A DNA stretch of 64,000 bases from JAMQPK01 sp963761975. Its GTDB lineage: Bacteria; Acidobacteriota; Vicinamibacteria; Vicinamibacterales; JAMQPK01. The notes beneath the pieces were generated by a model. The model did not search any database. It saw nothing but the letters and a program-made list of their open reading frames with translations, and was not told the DNA's origin. This document shows, piece after piece, positions 20,978-29,716 of the stretch. The DNA lies in NCBI GenBank assembly GCA_963761975.1, contig CAVXIR010000002.1, positions 2,506,689 through 2,570,688 of the forward strand, given 5' to 3'. How positions within the stretch are numbered: the stretch's first letter is position 1; each line of letters opens with the position of its first letter. The translations under genes and the position numbers were made by a program.

Positions 20978-21634
20978 ATGGCAGTCCCGCTCCGCGTCCT
21001 CCTGGCGGATGATCACGCGATTGTGCGCCAGGGGTTAAAGTTTCTGATCGATAGTCAACCCGATATGGGAGTCGTCGGCGAAACCGCTGACGGGACTGGC
21101 GTCGTTGACCAGGCAAACGCTCTGAGGCCCGACATCGTCGTAATGGATATCTCGATGCCTGGTATGAACGGTTTAGTCGCAACACGGACATTGAAACGCG
21201 TGCAGCCCCACGTCGCGATTGTTGCTTTAACCCGACATGACGACGATACGTATCTAGAGGAGCTGTTTCGAGCAGGGGCGTCGGGCTACGTACTGAAGCA
21301 AAGCGCCCCGTTAGAACTGCTTCAGGCTATTCGAGCCGTCGCTGCCGGAGGCGTATATCTAGACCCGGCGATGTCCTCGCGCGTTGCCGATGGATTGTTC
21401 TCGGGAAAGACAGAGACCCCGAATCAGCCCTACGCGGCGATCAGCGATAGAGAATCGGAGGTACTGCGGCTGACAGCTGTCGGGCACAGCAACAAGGAGA
21501 TCGCAGCCCAGCTGAAGATCAGTGTCAAGACTGTGGAAGTCCACAAAGCGAATGCCATGCGGAAGCTCGGACTGACTGGCCGCGTCGACATAATCCGATA
21601 CGGTGTCCTGCAAGGCTGGCTTTACGACACCTAG
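20978..21634 (+). CDS. NarL/FixJ-family response regulator
   Basis: The start at 20978, directly after the kinase stop, gives a standard length of 218 residues. The receiver has VLLADDHAIVRQGLK, phosphoacceptor Asp in IVVMDISMPGMNG and Lys in YVLKQSAP. The C-terminal LuxR-type helix-turn-helix has SDRESEVLRLTAVGHSNKEI and LKISVKTVEVHKANAMRKLG. It is the obvious partner of the PAS kinase upstream. Confidence 0.93.
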   Translation: MAVPLRVLLADDHAIVRQGLKFLIDSQPDMGVVGETADGTGVVDQANALRPDIVVMDISMPGMNGLVATRTLKRVQPHVAIVALTRHDDDTYLEELFRAGASGYVLKQSAPLELLQAIRAVAAGGVYLDPAMSSRVADGLFSGKTETPNQPYAAISDRESEVLRLTAVGHSNKEIAAQLKISVKTVEVHKANAMRKLGLTGRVDIIRYGVLQGWLYDT

Positions 21635-21888
21635 TTGTAGACTGCCCGCCGCGACAAAGGGCTCTGCCTCCTCGGCTTCCCAACCGAGTTGCACTCGGCA
21701 TTACCACGCACAGCGCTCAACGCGTCCGTGAGTGCGGACCTTTGACAGCGGTATCAACAGCGTAATCTCTGACCCACATAGACAGGGCGCCGCGCTATTA
21801 CTCGGACGCGATCATCGCTCCTCTCCAGCCCAAGGCCCCGCGTCGGCTCACTTATTGCTCTGAAGATCGCAGATGATAGGGAGCGCGA

Positions 21889-22319
21889 ATGGATCACCCG
21901 AAACGAGAGCTAAAGTACGTAGATGCCAGGGCATTAAATGGTTTCGCAGCGAGGCTAGACGGGGCGGAGTGTACGGGGCCGATGGAGAGAAATTAGGTGT
22001 CGTCGAAGGCTTCATCATGGACGTCCAGCAGGGGCGTCCGCGACATGTGGTCGTCGCCGCCGGCTGGTTTATACACAAACACTTTCTCCTACCGATCGGC
22101 CACGTAAGGCTGAGCCCAGACGGCACAACGCTATCGGCGGACATTGTCAAGGAACGCGTGAAGAGCTTTCCAGGATTCAACAAGGGAGAGTTTGAAAAGC
22201 TGGAAGGAAACGACTTTTACAAGCTCGATCACATGATGGCCACTCTTACCACGGGCGTGGCCGTGACAGAACTGAACGACCACTACACGCTTCCAGCTGG
22301 GTGGGATGGGCAGCCTTGA
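21889..22319 (+). CDS. PRC-barrel domain protein, frameshifted near its start
   Basis: The natural start is at 21889 (MDHPKRELKYVDARALNGFA, ARLDGA). At about 21960 a one-base shift moves the homology to VYGADGEKLGVVEGFIMDV, GRPRHVVVAAGWFIHKHFLL and the C-terminus LDHMMATLTTG...AGWDGQP. PRC-barrel proteins of this length bind metal or RNA or act in stress contexts, but their precise role is unclear. Either a decayed gene or an indel error. Confidence 0.7.
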
Positions 22320-22441
22320 ATGTCGAAGTGAGTCCGGAATTCCTATCTTGACGGGGGCGTGCGGTGCCATATCCAGACTCAGAAGCGCGATCCCGAGACG
22401 CGCCGGACTCCAAGTAACTTAGATCGTCATGAACCTCGTCT

Positions 22442-22781
22442 GTGGCGCGACGTACACTCGAGAGCATCCCGATCGCGTCCTTGGGTACGGTCCTTCCTGA
22501 CGGCCGACCCTGGAACTCACCGTTGTTCGTCGCATTCGACGAAAATTTCACCTTCTACTGGTCTTCACATAGCGATGCGCTCCACTCCACGAATATTGCT
22601 GCGAGGCCGGATGTAGTCCTCGTCGTATTCGATTCGACCGCATCGGATCAAACTGGACATGCGGTGTATTTGCGTGGCCAGGCAACGGACAAGGACTCGA
22701 TTGAAACGGCTCTCGTCCACCTCGCGAGGCGCAAGCAGGAAATGCCGAAGCCGCTCGAGGATTTCTTGGGTGCAAATCCGC
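22442..22781 (+). pseudogene. pyridoxamine-5'-phosphate-oxidase-like protein, 5' part, cut by IS21 element
   Basis: IPIASLGTVLPDGRPWNSPL and FVAFDENFTFYWSSHSDALH are typical of the PNPOx-like FMN-binding split barrel family; HAVYLRGQAT is the second half of the barrel. The frame runs into the IS21-family element at 22782. The gene resumes at 25649-25780 after the element, repeating the last 68 bases. Without the insertion the protein would be about 135 residues, a normal length. Confidence 0.75.
22714..22781. repeat. 68-bp direct repeat, left copy (target duplication flanking IS21 element)
   Basis: The 68 bases from CGTCCACCTCGCG... to ...TGCAAATCCGC are identical to 25648-25715. They encode the same stretch VHLARRKQEMPKPLEDFLGA of the interrupted gene. 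They abut the terminal repeats of the element on both sides. Confidence 0.85.
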
Positions 22782-22890
22782 CTCGGTGGACACCCAAATC
22801 CGGCCATTGATGGACACCTGAAAACCGGCCACCACACCACGTAGCGACCGAGACGTTGACGCCGGCGAGGACCGTATGGTCCCTCGTGGC

Positions 22891-24483
22891 ATGAGCAACG
22901 TCTTGGATCACGAGAAGCAGCAGCAAATTCTGGCGCTCGGGCGACTGGGCTGGACGCTCCGACGCATCGAACAGGCCACCGGCATCCGTCGCGAGACGGT
23001 CAGCGGCTATCTGCGCGCCGCCGGCGTCGCCGTCCGGGGTCGGGGCGGTCAGCCGAAGGAGTGGCCGCCAAAACCGGCCATCACGCGGGAGGTGTCCACC
23101 GACTCCGACCCCTCAAAACCGGCCATCACCGGGACGGTGTCCACCGACCCTGGGCCCCTCTCTCCACCGGGGCGTGCGCCGAGTGCGAGTGCCTGCGAGC
23201 CGTATCGTGAGCTGATTGCCGAGGCGCTCGCCCGTGGCCGCAACGCGATGGCCATCTGGCAAGACCTCGTGGACGATCACGGCTTCACCGCGCGCTACGC
23301 CAGTGTCCGACGGTTTGTGCGGACGCTGCGCGGCGGCACGCCGGCCGACGCGCGCGTGGTGATCACGACCGGCCCAGGAGAAGAAGGCCAAACCGACTAT
23401 GGCGAGGGGCCCATGGTCCGCGACCCGCACACCGGGAAGTACCGCCGCGTGCGCCTCTTCGTGTTCATCCTGGGCTACTTGCGCAAGGCCGTGCGGTTGC
23501 TCACGTGGCGATCGAGTGCGCAGATGTGGGCCGAGCTCCATGAGCGGGCGTTTCGTCGATTGGGTGGGACCGTCAAGGTCATCGTGCTCGACAACTTGGG
23601 CGAAGGCGTGCTCACGCCGGACATCTACGATCCGGCGCTGAATCCGCTCTATCGCGACGTCCTCGCGCACTACGGTGTCGTCGCCTTGCCGTGCCGCGTG
23701 GGCGATCCCGATCGCAAAGGGAAAGTCGAAGCGGGCGTTGGCCACGCGCAGAAGACGCCGTTGAAGGGCCTGCGTTTCGAGACGCTCGAGGCGGCACAGG
23801 CGTACTTGGACCGCTGGGAGACGCACTGGGCCGATACACGCATCCACGGCACGACGAAGCGCCAGGTCGCCGTGATGTTTGCCGAGGAACGCCCGGCGCT
23901 CGGGCCGCTCCCCGTGGAACCATTTCGGTATTACCACTTCGGCGACCGCACCGTCCATCTCAATGGCTGCGTCGAAGTCGACGGCGCGTATTACGGCGCG
24001 CCGCCTGGATGGCTCGGACAGCGCGTGCAGGTGCAGTGGAATGACGTGCACGTGCGGCTGATCGCGCCGCAGACCGGCCAGCTCCTTCGAGAGCATCTGC
24101 GCACGCGCCGCGGCTGGTACCACATCCACGACGAAGACCGCCCCGCACGTACACCGCCCTCTACGCTGGCGCTGCTCGCGCGCGCCACGTCGGCCGGCCC
24201 GCATATCGGCACCGTATGCACGCACATCCACCAGCACGACGGCGTGCCGGGGGGCCGCCGCATCTTGGGCGTCCTCGCGCTCGCCAAAAAACACGGCCCT
24301 GCCGTCGTCGACGACGCGGCCAAAGCTGCGCTCGAGATCGGCGTGCCGACCTATCGCTTCCTGCGGAAGTACGTCGAACGCCGTCCACCCGTGCCGCTGA
24401 CGCTGCGCCAAGTCGACCCGCTCATCCGTCAGCTCACCCTCTATCGCGATCTCATCGATCGCAAAACAGGAGACCCGCTATGA
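22891..24483 (+). CDS. istA: IS21-family transposase IstA
   Basis: A DDE transposase of about 530 residues. ILALGRLGWTLRRIEQATGI is the N-terminal helix-turn-helix. Catalytic residues are in EGQTDYGEGPM (first Asp), VIVLDNLGEG (second Asp) and DRKGKVEAGVGHAQK (Glu). The start at 22891 matches the family N-terminus; an ATG at 22876 is also in frame. Residues about 60-85 contain two copies of KPAIT...VSTD whose DNA resembles the element's terminal repeats. Its stop overlaps the istB start (ATGA at 24480-24483). Confidence 0.93.
   Translation: MSNVLDHEKQQQILALGRLGWTLRRIEQATGIRRETVSGYLRAAGVAVRGRGGQPKEWPPKPAITREVSTDSDPSKPAITGTVSTDPGPLSPPGRAPSASACEPYRELIAEALARGRNAMAIWQDLVDDHGFTARYASVRRFVRTLRGGTPADARVVITTGPGEEGQTDYGEGPMVRDPHTGKYRRVRLFVFILGYLRKAVRLLTWRSSAQMWAELHERAFRRLGGTVKVIVLDNLGEGVLTPDIYDPALNPLYRDVLAHYGVVALPCRVGDPDRKGKVEAGVGHAQKTPLKGLRFETLEAAQAYLDRWETHWADTRIHGTTKRQVAVMFAEERPALGPLPVEPFRYYHFGDRTVHLNGCVEVDGAYYGAPPGWLGQRVQVQWNDVHVRLIAPQTGQLLREHLRTRRGWYHIHDEDRPARTPPSTLALLARATSAGPHIGTVCTHIHQHDGVPGGRRILGVLALAKKHGPAVVDDAAKAALEIGVPTYRFLRKYVERRPPVPLTLRQVDPLIRQLTLYRDLIDRKTGDPL
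23069..23148. repeat. two internal terminal-repeat-like sequences in istA
   Basis: Two 35-bp copies (23069-23103 and 23114-23148, 45 bp apart) begin CAAAACCGGCCATCAC and end GGTGTCCACCGAC. Both halves occur in the element's terminal repeats (AAAACCGGCCA and, inverted, GTGGACACC). Confidence 0.65.
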
Positions 24484-25241
24484 ATCTCGTCGAGCTTGAT
24501 CGCGCGCTCCGCCAACTCCGCCTGTCCGGCATGGCGGCCGTCCTGGAAACCCGACTCCGCCAAGCCCAGACGGAGAAAGTGACCCCCATCGATCTCGTGT
24601 CGATGCTCGTCTCCGACGAGCTGCTGCGGCGGCAAGACCGCCTGCTCGAACGCCGGCATAAACTGGCGCGCTTTCGCGATCCCGATCGCTCGCTCGATAC
24701 CTTCGATTTCGATTTCAACAAGAAGATGAACCGGGCGCTGATCCACGAGCTGGCGACCGGCCGCTTCATCGCGCAACGGGAAGACGCGCTCTTTCTCGGC
24801 CCACCAGGGACGGGGAAAAGTCATCTGGCCCAGGCCATCGGCCGCGCCGTGATCCAGCAAGGCTATCGCGTCATCTATCGCGAAGCGCACACGCTCCTCG
24901 AGGAACTCGCTGACGCGACGCTCGACGGCACGCGCAAGATCTATCTCGCCGATCTCGCGGCCGTGCCACTCCTGATCATCGATGATCTGGGGATGCGGAA
25001 GCTGCCGCACACGGCGGCGGAAGATCTCCTCGAAATCATCATGCGCCGCTACGAGCGGGCGTCCACACTCTTGACGTCAAACCGACCGGTGGACGACTGG
25101 GGGAAGCTGCTCGGCGACACCGCCGCCGTCACCGCGCTCCTCGATCGGCTGCTCCATCACGCGCACGTCCTCAAATGCGGACCTCGGAGCTGGCGTACGA
25201 AGGTCCAGACCGACTTGCGCACCGAGGAGGTCACGAAGTAA
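24480..25241 (+). CDS. istB: IS21-family helper ATPase IstB
   Basis: A 253-residue AAA+ ATPase of the DnaA/DnaC-like clade. Walker A is LGPPGTGKSHLAQAIG, Walker B is LLIIDDLGMRK, sensor 1 is in STLLTSNRP, and the arginine-rich C-terminal lid begins LLDRLLHHAHVL. It remodels target DNA and recruits IstA. It is translationally coupled to istA and intact. Confidence 0.95.
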   Translation: MNLVELDRALRQLRLSGMAAVLETRLRQAQTEKVTPIDLVSMLVSDELLRRQDRLLERRHKLARFRDPDRSLDTFDFDFNKKMNRALIHELATGRFIAQREDALFLGPPGTGKSHLAQAIGRAVIQQGYRVIYREAHTLLEELADATLDGTRKIYLADLAAVPLLIIDDLGMRKLPHTAAEDLLEIIMRRYERASTLLTSNRPVDDWGKLLGDTAAVTALLDRLLHHAHVLKCGPRSWRTKVQTDLRTEEVTK

Positions 25242-25646
25242 AACCATGTCTCTCGCGCGTCAACGTGGAAGTGGGACGGACGCTGACCCGGCGAACCGAT
25301 CAGCGGATTCAACACGACCGCGTCGGAGCCTCGAGGAACGACGATCGGTAAGCCGGCAAAGGGGCAGCATCCCCCACGATCAGCGCGATCGTGGACGATG
25401 CCGAAGATGGCGATGCCAATGACAGCCCCATGGAAACCACAAACCGGTTTCCACAGGGCTTTGGAAATCTCGCAACGAGCGCGAGATTCCCACATTCGCA
25501 CAACCAAAACTCGTTGTGGTGAAAGAGAGAACAACAGAAGACCAGAGGACCACGACTCAATCAACCACTGACGGTCTCGGTCGCCACGCCCGTGGTGGCC
25601 GGTTTTGACCTGTCGATCGATGGCCGGTTTTCAGGTGTCCACCGAG
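25242..25646. other. right-end non-coding tail of the IS21 element
   Basis: About 400 bases between istB and the right terminal repeat. They hold no supported gene. The last 60 bases contain the two right-end repeats. The tail is longer than usual for IS21 elements. Confidence 0.5.
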
Positions 25647-25647
25647 G

Positions 25648-25715
25648 CGTCCACCTCGCGAGGCGCAAGCAGGAAATGCCGAAGCCGCTCGAGGATTTCT
25701 TGGGTGCAAATCCGC
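25648..25715. repeat. 68-bp direct repeat, right copy
   Basis: Identical to 22714-22781; see the left copy. Confidence 0.85.
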
Positions 25716-25780
25716 GACGCGTCTACCAAGCGGTGATCGAGACGGCTTGGACAAATGTCGTGAAGGAAGCACTTCGATGA
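25649..25780 (+). pseudogene. pyridoxamine-oxidase-like protein, 3' part after the IS21 element
   Basis: The frame repeats VHLARRKQEMPKPLEDFLGA and then continues with NPRRVYQAVIETAWTNVVKE and ALR-stop. This is the natural C-terminus of the gene that starts at 22442. Confidence 0.7.
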
Positions 25781-26429
25781 GCGTGTGGTCGTTCACCTAC
25801 AGAGCACCTCGGCCTGAGGACAAGTCGAGCCACAGCTTTGTTCGCTACTTAATCGCCATTCATTGCTCCGGGAGAACCCAATAGTGTTCACACTCTATGC
25901 ACACGCAGCCCGCTCGATGCCACGATTGCAGCCTCACATACGTTGTATTGTGCGAGCCACATCGCGGGCACGACGGGCATCTCTGCGGGGGGCTTTGACT
26001 CATACCGAAGGTACAAACAAACCACGTACCCAACCGCGCATCTTGTTTTCGATGATTTGTGACACTGGGGCTACGTCCTTGGCTTACGGTCTTAAAGCGG
26101 ACGCTCCGTTGCGCTTCTCAGCGTCTATAGTTCTTGTATAGCTTTTCCTGAGTCCCTGCCCGCACGGTCGTCGGAGACGGCCCACCATCCTCGTAAAGAC
26201 GAGAGCCCGTGTAAATGTAAGGATAAATTGATGTGAAATCCCAAGACAGGGTTGACACTCCTGGCTCTCTTCTGTTTGGGTTGAGGGCTTTTTCGAACAG
26301 AGGATGAGCGCTGTTGACGTTGTGGAAACTGTTGTGTAGTTCCAAGGCCCTTGGGACGCGTTCTGTGCGTCCACAGGGACGGCAGCGTCAACAGCGTCTT
26401 CGTTGGTCGAGATTGTCGACACGGAGACG
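25781..26429. other. no recognisable gene
   Basis: About 650 bases. Frames on both strands overlap with no family signature. The region is slightly less G+C-rich than its surroundings and may be degenerate mobile DNA. Confidence 0.45.
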
Positions 26430-26600
26430 CAATTACGAAGGCAGAGCAAACGCGGTTGTGGACCTGGCGGTTCAAAGTGTTGCAACGGGCGGGCGATTCC
26501 GCGCGCAATGTGGGCGAACCTGTCGGCATTTCGGCATCTCCCGGCAGGCCCTTTATAAGTGGAAACGGCGCTTTGACGAATTGGCGGCGGGCTGGATGCC
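26430..26600 (+). pseudogene. transposase N-terminal relic (IS481/IS3-like helix-turn-helix), frameshifted
   Basis: One frame gives AEQTRLWTWRFKVLQRAGDS and ARNV. After a shift near 26515 another gives CRHFGISRQALYKWKRRFDE. Together they form the N-terminal helix-turn-helix of a transposase type that starts '..QTRLW.WR.KVLQ'. The catalytic domain is missing. Confidence 0.5.
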
Positions 26601-26974
26601 GTGGATGACGATCGTCCCGGAGCCAGGCGCAGACCCGCTAGCCGTCGACTTCGCCGCTCACGAATTCACATGCGGTGTGAACGTCAAGCTGCGCAGAATC
26701 CTTTGGAGCACGGTCCGTCCCATCGTCGTCGACGAGCGCAGGAGCCGTCTCCACTCCGCCAGCCGGCTCATTCCTTATGGGCAGGAGATGTATCAAACCC
26801 CGCCGCGGTTTCCGCCCTGCTGCTTAGGAGTCGTCTCCACACTGTCGCCGGAATCTGGCTCAGTCGGCGTTTCGCCAGATTCCGGAAAAGCATGTTCAAC
26901 CTCTGCGAGGCGGTTGCTGATGCCTTGTTCCCCGATGCTGTTATATTTCGGTGTCTGGTCCGGATCGGATGGGC
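26601..26974. other. no recognisable gene
   Basis: About 370 bases without a supported coding region. Confidence 0.4.
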
Positions 26975-27094
26975 CTATAAATTCTCGACCTTCTTCGTCC
27001 TGCCGGGCGCTTTGCTAGGCTCACCTGTATCTACGAATGATGAGCTGCCGCCATATTTTCTGGTACGTTCCTGATTGTTCTTTTTTTGTTCCAT
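26975..27094 (-). CDS. 39-residue hydrophilic microprotein
   Basis: ATG at 27094 with AGGAG 6 bases upstream. The product begins MEQKKNNQERTRKYGGSSSF and ends EPSKAPGRTKKVENL: charged, with no hydrophobic core, probably disordered. The good ribosome binding site is the main support. Its ending resembles the microprotein at 28639-28800 (SKPGGDGPGTKKWTKE), on the other side of the IS256-type element. Confidence 0.45.
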   Translation of the reverse strand: MEQKKNNQERTRKYGGSSSFVDTGEPSKAPGRTKKVENL

Positions 27095-27195
27095 AACACT
27101 CCTGCTGACTAAAGAGCAACGGGCGTGCCAGGAGGGAACGATTCTGGAAACCAGCAGAATGCTATGAAAGCCACGAGCAGGGGTTGCCCCGTCCG

Positions 27196-28597
27196 CTGTT
27201 GAAATTCAGCGGCGGCTCGAGTGACATTCTACGCGACGTTCTCCACTGAAACAGCGATGCCGAGTTGCTGGTCGCGAGCGCGAAGCGCGGTGACAAGCCT
27301 CGGCATGTCCTTATGACCCTTCAGTCGACGAAATCCCTTCACGGCTTCGAGGATGGCCGCAGCGGTCCATCGCAGCACCATCTGGCCCCCGCGCCACCGT
27401 TTGACGTTCCGCTTCACGTGGCGGGTGCGGCTGATCAAACTCTCGATGGCGTTCGTCGTGGCGAGCGACTGACGGAGACGATCGGAGAGGCCGAGTGTGA
27501 GCACCGTGAGCGTCTCCTCGAGCCCTTCACGCACACTGGCCGCCGCACTCGGGTAGCGATCGTCGAGCCGCCGCGCCAGATCCTGCAGGAGCCGACGGGC
27601 TGTCGCGACCTCGGTTTGCTTATACGCGCGCACGACGATGGCGCGGACCCACGGGCGCTGGCCCTCGGGGAGATGCTCCAGGATGTTCCGGAGTTTGTGC
27701 ACGTGACAGCGGTGAATCAGGGCGGCGGCGCCAAACGTCTGCGTCACCGCTTTGTGCAGCGCCTTCGAGCCATCGAGAATCACCAACAGGCTGCGATCGG
27801 TCCGCAGGCCGCGGCTCTGCAGATCGGCCAGGAGGCTCTGACACACCGCGGTATTCTCCGTCGACCCGTCCCAGAAGCCGAGCGCGTGTTTCCGACCGGT
27901 GTGATCGATGCCGAGGGCGACGACGATGCAGTGCTCGGCAATGTGGACGCCGTCGATCAACAACGCCACGAGATCGAGCGGGTCCAGAGCAGTGGACCGC
28001 CAGGCGTCGAGCTGCGCCGCGGTCTTCGCGACAAATCGGCGGCTCACGGCGCTCTTGCTGACTCCGCGCGTGGAGATCGGCGCCGGCAATGGCTCGAGAC
28101 TGCGCGCATACTGACGCGTGGCCACGCCCACGAGCATCTGCTCAACGACCCGACGATTCAGGGGATCCTCGCTGGCCATGAGCTGAAACGTTGGCAACGA
28201 GACCTCCGCGCCGTTCGCGCGAACCCGCGGCCGGCGTATCCCAACCTTCCGACCACCGAGGACCACCTCGCTCGGCACCGTGCCCGCCCGCGACGCGTGA
28301 CGCTCGGCCTGATGCTGATAGCGAGGACCGCAGATCGCCGTCCGATCCTCTTCGATCATGGTGGTGAGGACCTTCAGGCCCGAGGCCACCGCCAGCTCCA
28401 TCAGCTCCGCCCGTGTATCCACGAGCAGATCCACCAGCGGGAGATGGCGTGCGGCGGGCGACTCGACTTGGTGAGACCGATCGATTGTGTGAGACTCTCT
28501 CTTCATGGCGGCTCCTTGTTGGCGGGCTTTCGCCCGCGGCTAGTCACCACTCGTTTACCACGAGCAGTGAGGAGCCGCCGCTCTCAAATTTCAACAG
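27196..28597 (-). mobile_element. IS256/Mutator-family insertion sequence
   Basis: The ends are inverted: left CTGTTGAAATTCAG-CGGCGG from 27196; right, read inward, CTGTTGAAATTTGAGAGCGG from 28597. The match continues in GGCGGCTC. The left end is two bases shorter than the right. I see no target duplication in the flanks (CCCGTCCG versus TCAGTGGG), so it may be an old insertion or a rearranged one. Confidence 0.8.
27229..28506 (-). CDS. IS256-family (Mutator-type) transposase
   Basis: A 425-residue protein with no frameshift. The N-terminal region has RYQHQAERHASRAGTVPSEV and VVLGGRKVGIRRPRVRANG. The DDE core has LVALLIDGVHIAEHCIVVAL (first Asp), LLVILDGSKALHKAVTQTFG (second Asp) and HRCHVHKLRNILEHLP, with a late Glu in LATTNAIESLISRTRHVKRN. 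It belongs to the IS256-like group that encodes a single transposase. A long antisense frame here is a shadow. Confidence 0.92.
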   Translation of the reverse strand: MKRESHTIDRSHQVESPAARHLPLVDLLVDTRAELMELAVASGLKVLTTMIEEDRTAICGPRYQHQAERHASRAGTVPSEVVLGGRKVGIRRPRVRANGAEVSLPTFQLMASEDPLNRRVVEQMLVGVATRQYARSLEPLPAPISTRGVSKSAVSRRFVAKTAAQLDAWRSTALDPLDLVALLIDGVHIAEHCIVVALGIDHTGRKHALGFWDGSTENTAVCQSLLADLQSRGLRTDRSLLVILDGSKALHKAVTQTFGAAALIHRCHVHKLRNILEHLPEGQRPWVRAIVVRAYKQTEVATARRLLQDLARRLDDRYPSAAASVREGLEETLTVLTLGLSDRLRQSLATTNAIESLISRTRHVKRNVKRWRGGQMVLRWTAAAILEAVKGFRRLKGHKDMPRLVTALRARDQQLGIAVSVENVA

Positions 28598-28638
28598 TCA
28601 GTGGGACATCCCCCACGAGCATGCGGGAGTCCGCAATT

Positions 28639-28800
28639 CTATTCTTTGGTCCATTTCTTTGTTCCTGGACCATCACCGCCCGGTTTGCTCGACCCGATGG
28701 ATGTCCGTCTTCGTCCCGCATATTGATTGGTCGTGCCTTTGCGGGACGTTCCGACGTGTCGCTTCTTCTGATCCTTCTTGCTGCCAGCCTTCTTTGCCAT
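28639..28800 (-). CDS. 53-residue basic microprotein
   Basis: ATG at 28800, stop at 28639. It begins MAKKAGSKKDQKKRHVGTSR, continues KGTTNQYAGRRRTSIGSS and ends with a Gly/Lys tail GTKKWTKE. Strongly basic, probably disordered, perhaps nucleic-acid binding. The preceding GGGGGTAATTCA is a weak ribosome binding site. It may be related to the microprotein at 26975. Confidence 0.45.
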   Translation of the reverse strand: MAKKAGSKKDQKKRHVGTSRKGTTNQYAGRRRTSIGSSKPGGDGPGTKKWTKE

Positions 28801-29169
28801 TGAATTACCCCCAGAAAGTACCGTATTTTGGCTTCACCCGCGAATCCTTAGCATCACTGATTCAGCCGCCCCAGCGCTTCATTGTTTTCACGGAGCTGCT
28901 AACTCTACTTTGCAGGATGTTGGTTCCGGGTTGCGAGCTGGATCAATATGTCGTCCAGGATGAGCACCTGCTCACTGACGTCGTATAGGAGTTTGTTGTG
29001 TTCAGCAGACAACCCCCCTCAGTTCTTCACCGGCGAATCGCGCGAGATTCCTCGCCCCGAGAACGGCTTCGAACATGAGGAGAAGTGAATCAAGTTCTCA
29101 AAGAACCTAGTGAATCGCAGTTGCAGTCACGTTATTGTTTTTCGGCTCATCTATCAATACGGAGATGTC
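28801..29169. other. no recognisable gene
   Basis: About 370 bases without a supported gene; short frames only. Confidence 0.4.
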
Positions 29170-29635
29170 ATGAAACAAATCCTTTGCGTCGTTTTCTATG
29201 CGGCGACAATGCTCGGCTCGAACGCGGTACAGGGCACGGTCAATTTCTGCGAGCTTTCGGCAAGGGGAGCGACTGCCCCGAACTTTTCAACTTGAGAAAC
29301 ACCACAAGGGCAGGTTGGCCACTGCGCAGCAGGTCGCAGACATGAATGACAAGCTTCGCTCCGTCCAGTGCTTCAGCACTACCTCGAAGCGGGTGGCTGA
29401 TACGAAGAACGACGGCACCTTCACCGTTGAGGAATACAGAATCTATCGCGCGATCACAAGCGCGCCCATGTCAGTGTCGGAGACTCAGTCGATGCGAGAT
29501 GCAGTGAAGAGGTACGCCAGCTCACAAGCCCGATGGTCCTCCGTCAGCATTCAGAATCGCCGAACCGGACATGCCGCCCGTCGTATGCGCGTCGTAGAGG
29601 TAGGGGGCGGTCGTAGTTTCGTGAAGGCGCTCTGA
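29170..29635 (+). pseudogene. secreted hypothetical protein, probably frameshifted
   Basis: MKQILCVVFYAATMLGSNAV at 29170 looks like a signal peptide, but this frame stops after GATAPNFST near 29295. The overlapping next frame continues TFQLEKHHKGRLATAQQVAD and SVQCFSTTSKRVADTKNDGT with a protein-like composition. The two halves together could be one small exported protein. No family is recognised. Confidence 0.35.
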
Positions 29636-29716
29636 TCCTCGGCCCGCAGCACCGAATGTACGTGATGCTGCGGACAGGATGAATCCGAACGTATTAACAT
29701 TCCATGGGACGACGTT

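Larger units (their letters stand above)
22782..25646 (+). mobile_element. IS21-family insertion sequence (istA-istB)
   Basis: The element of about 2.87 kb has terminal repeats. The left end begins CTCGGTGGACACCCAAATCC. The inverse of the right end begins CTCGGTGGACACCTGAAAAC. Each end has a second, subterminal copy (left GATGGACACCTGAAAACCGG; right GATCGACAGGTCAAAACCGG when inverted), as in the multiple terminal repeats of IS21. It carries an intact transposase and ATP-binding helper gene and looks recent. Confidence 0.88.

Noticed and set aside
23113..24411. 432-codon minus-strand open frame over istA
   Set aside because: Antisense to a transposase with all catalytic motifs; composition rich in Arg and Ala as expected for a shadow.
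27181..28610. Target site duplication for the IS256-type element
   Set aside because: The eight flanking bases differ (CCCGTCCG and TCAGTGGG), so no duplication is claimed.
27265..28803. 512-codon plus-strand open frame
   Set aside because: It lies antisense to the intact IS256-type transposase, has no family resemblance, and is typical of GC-rich shadow frames.
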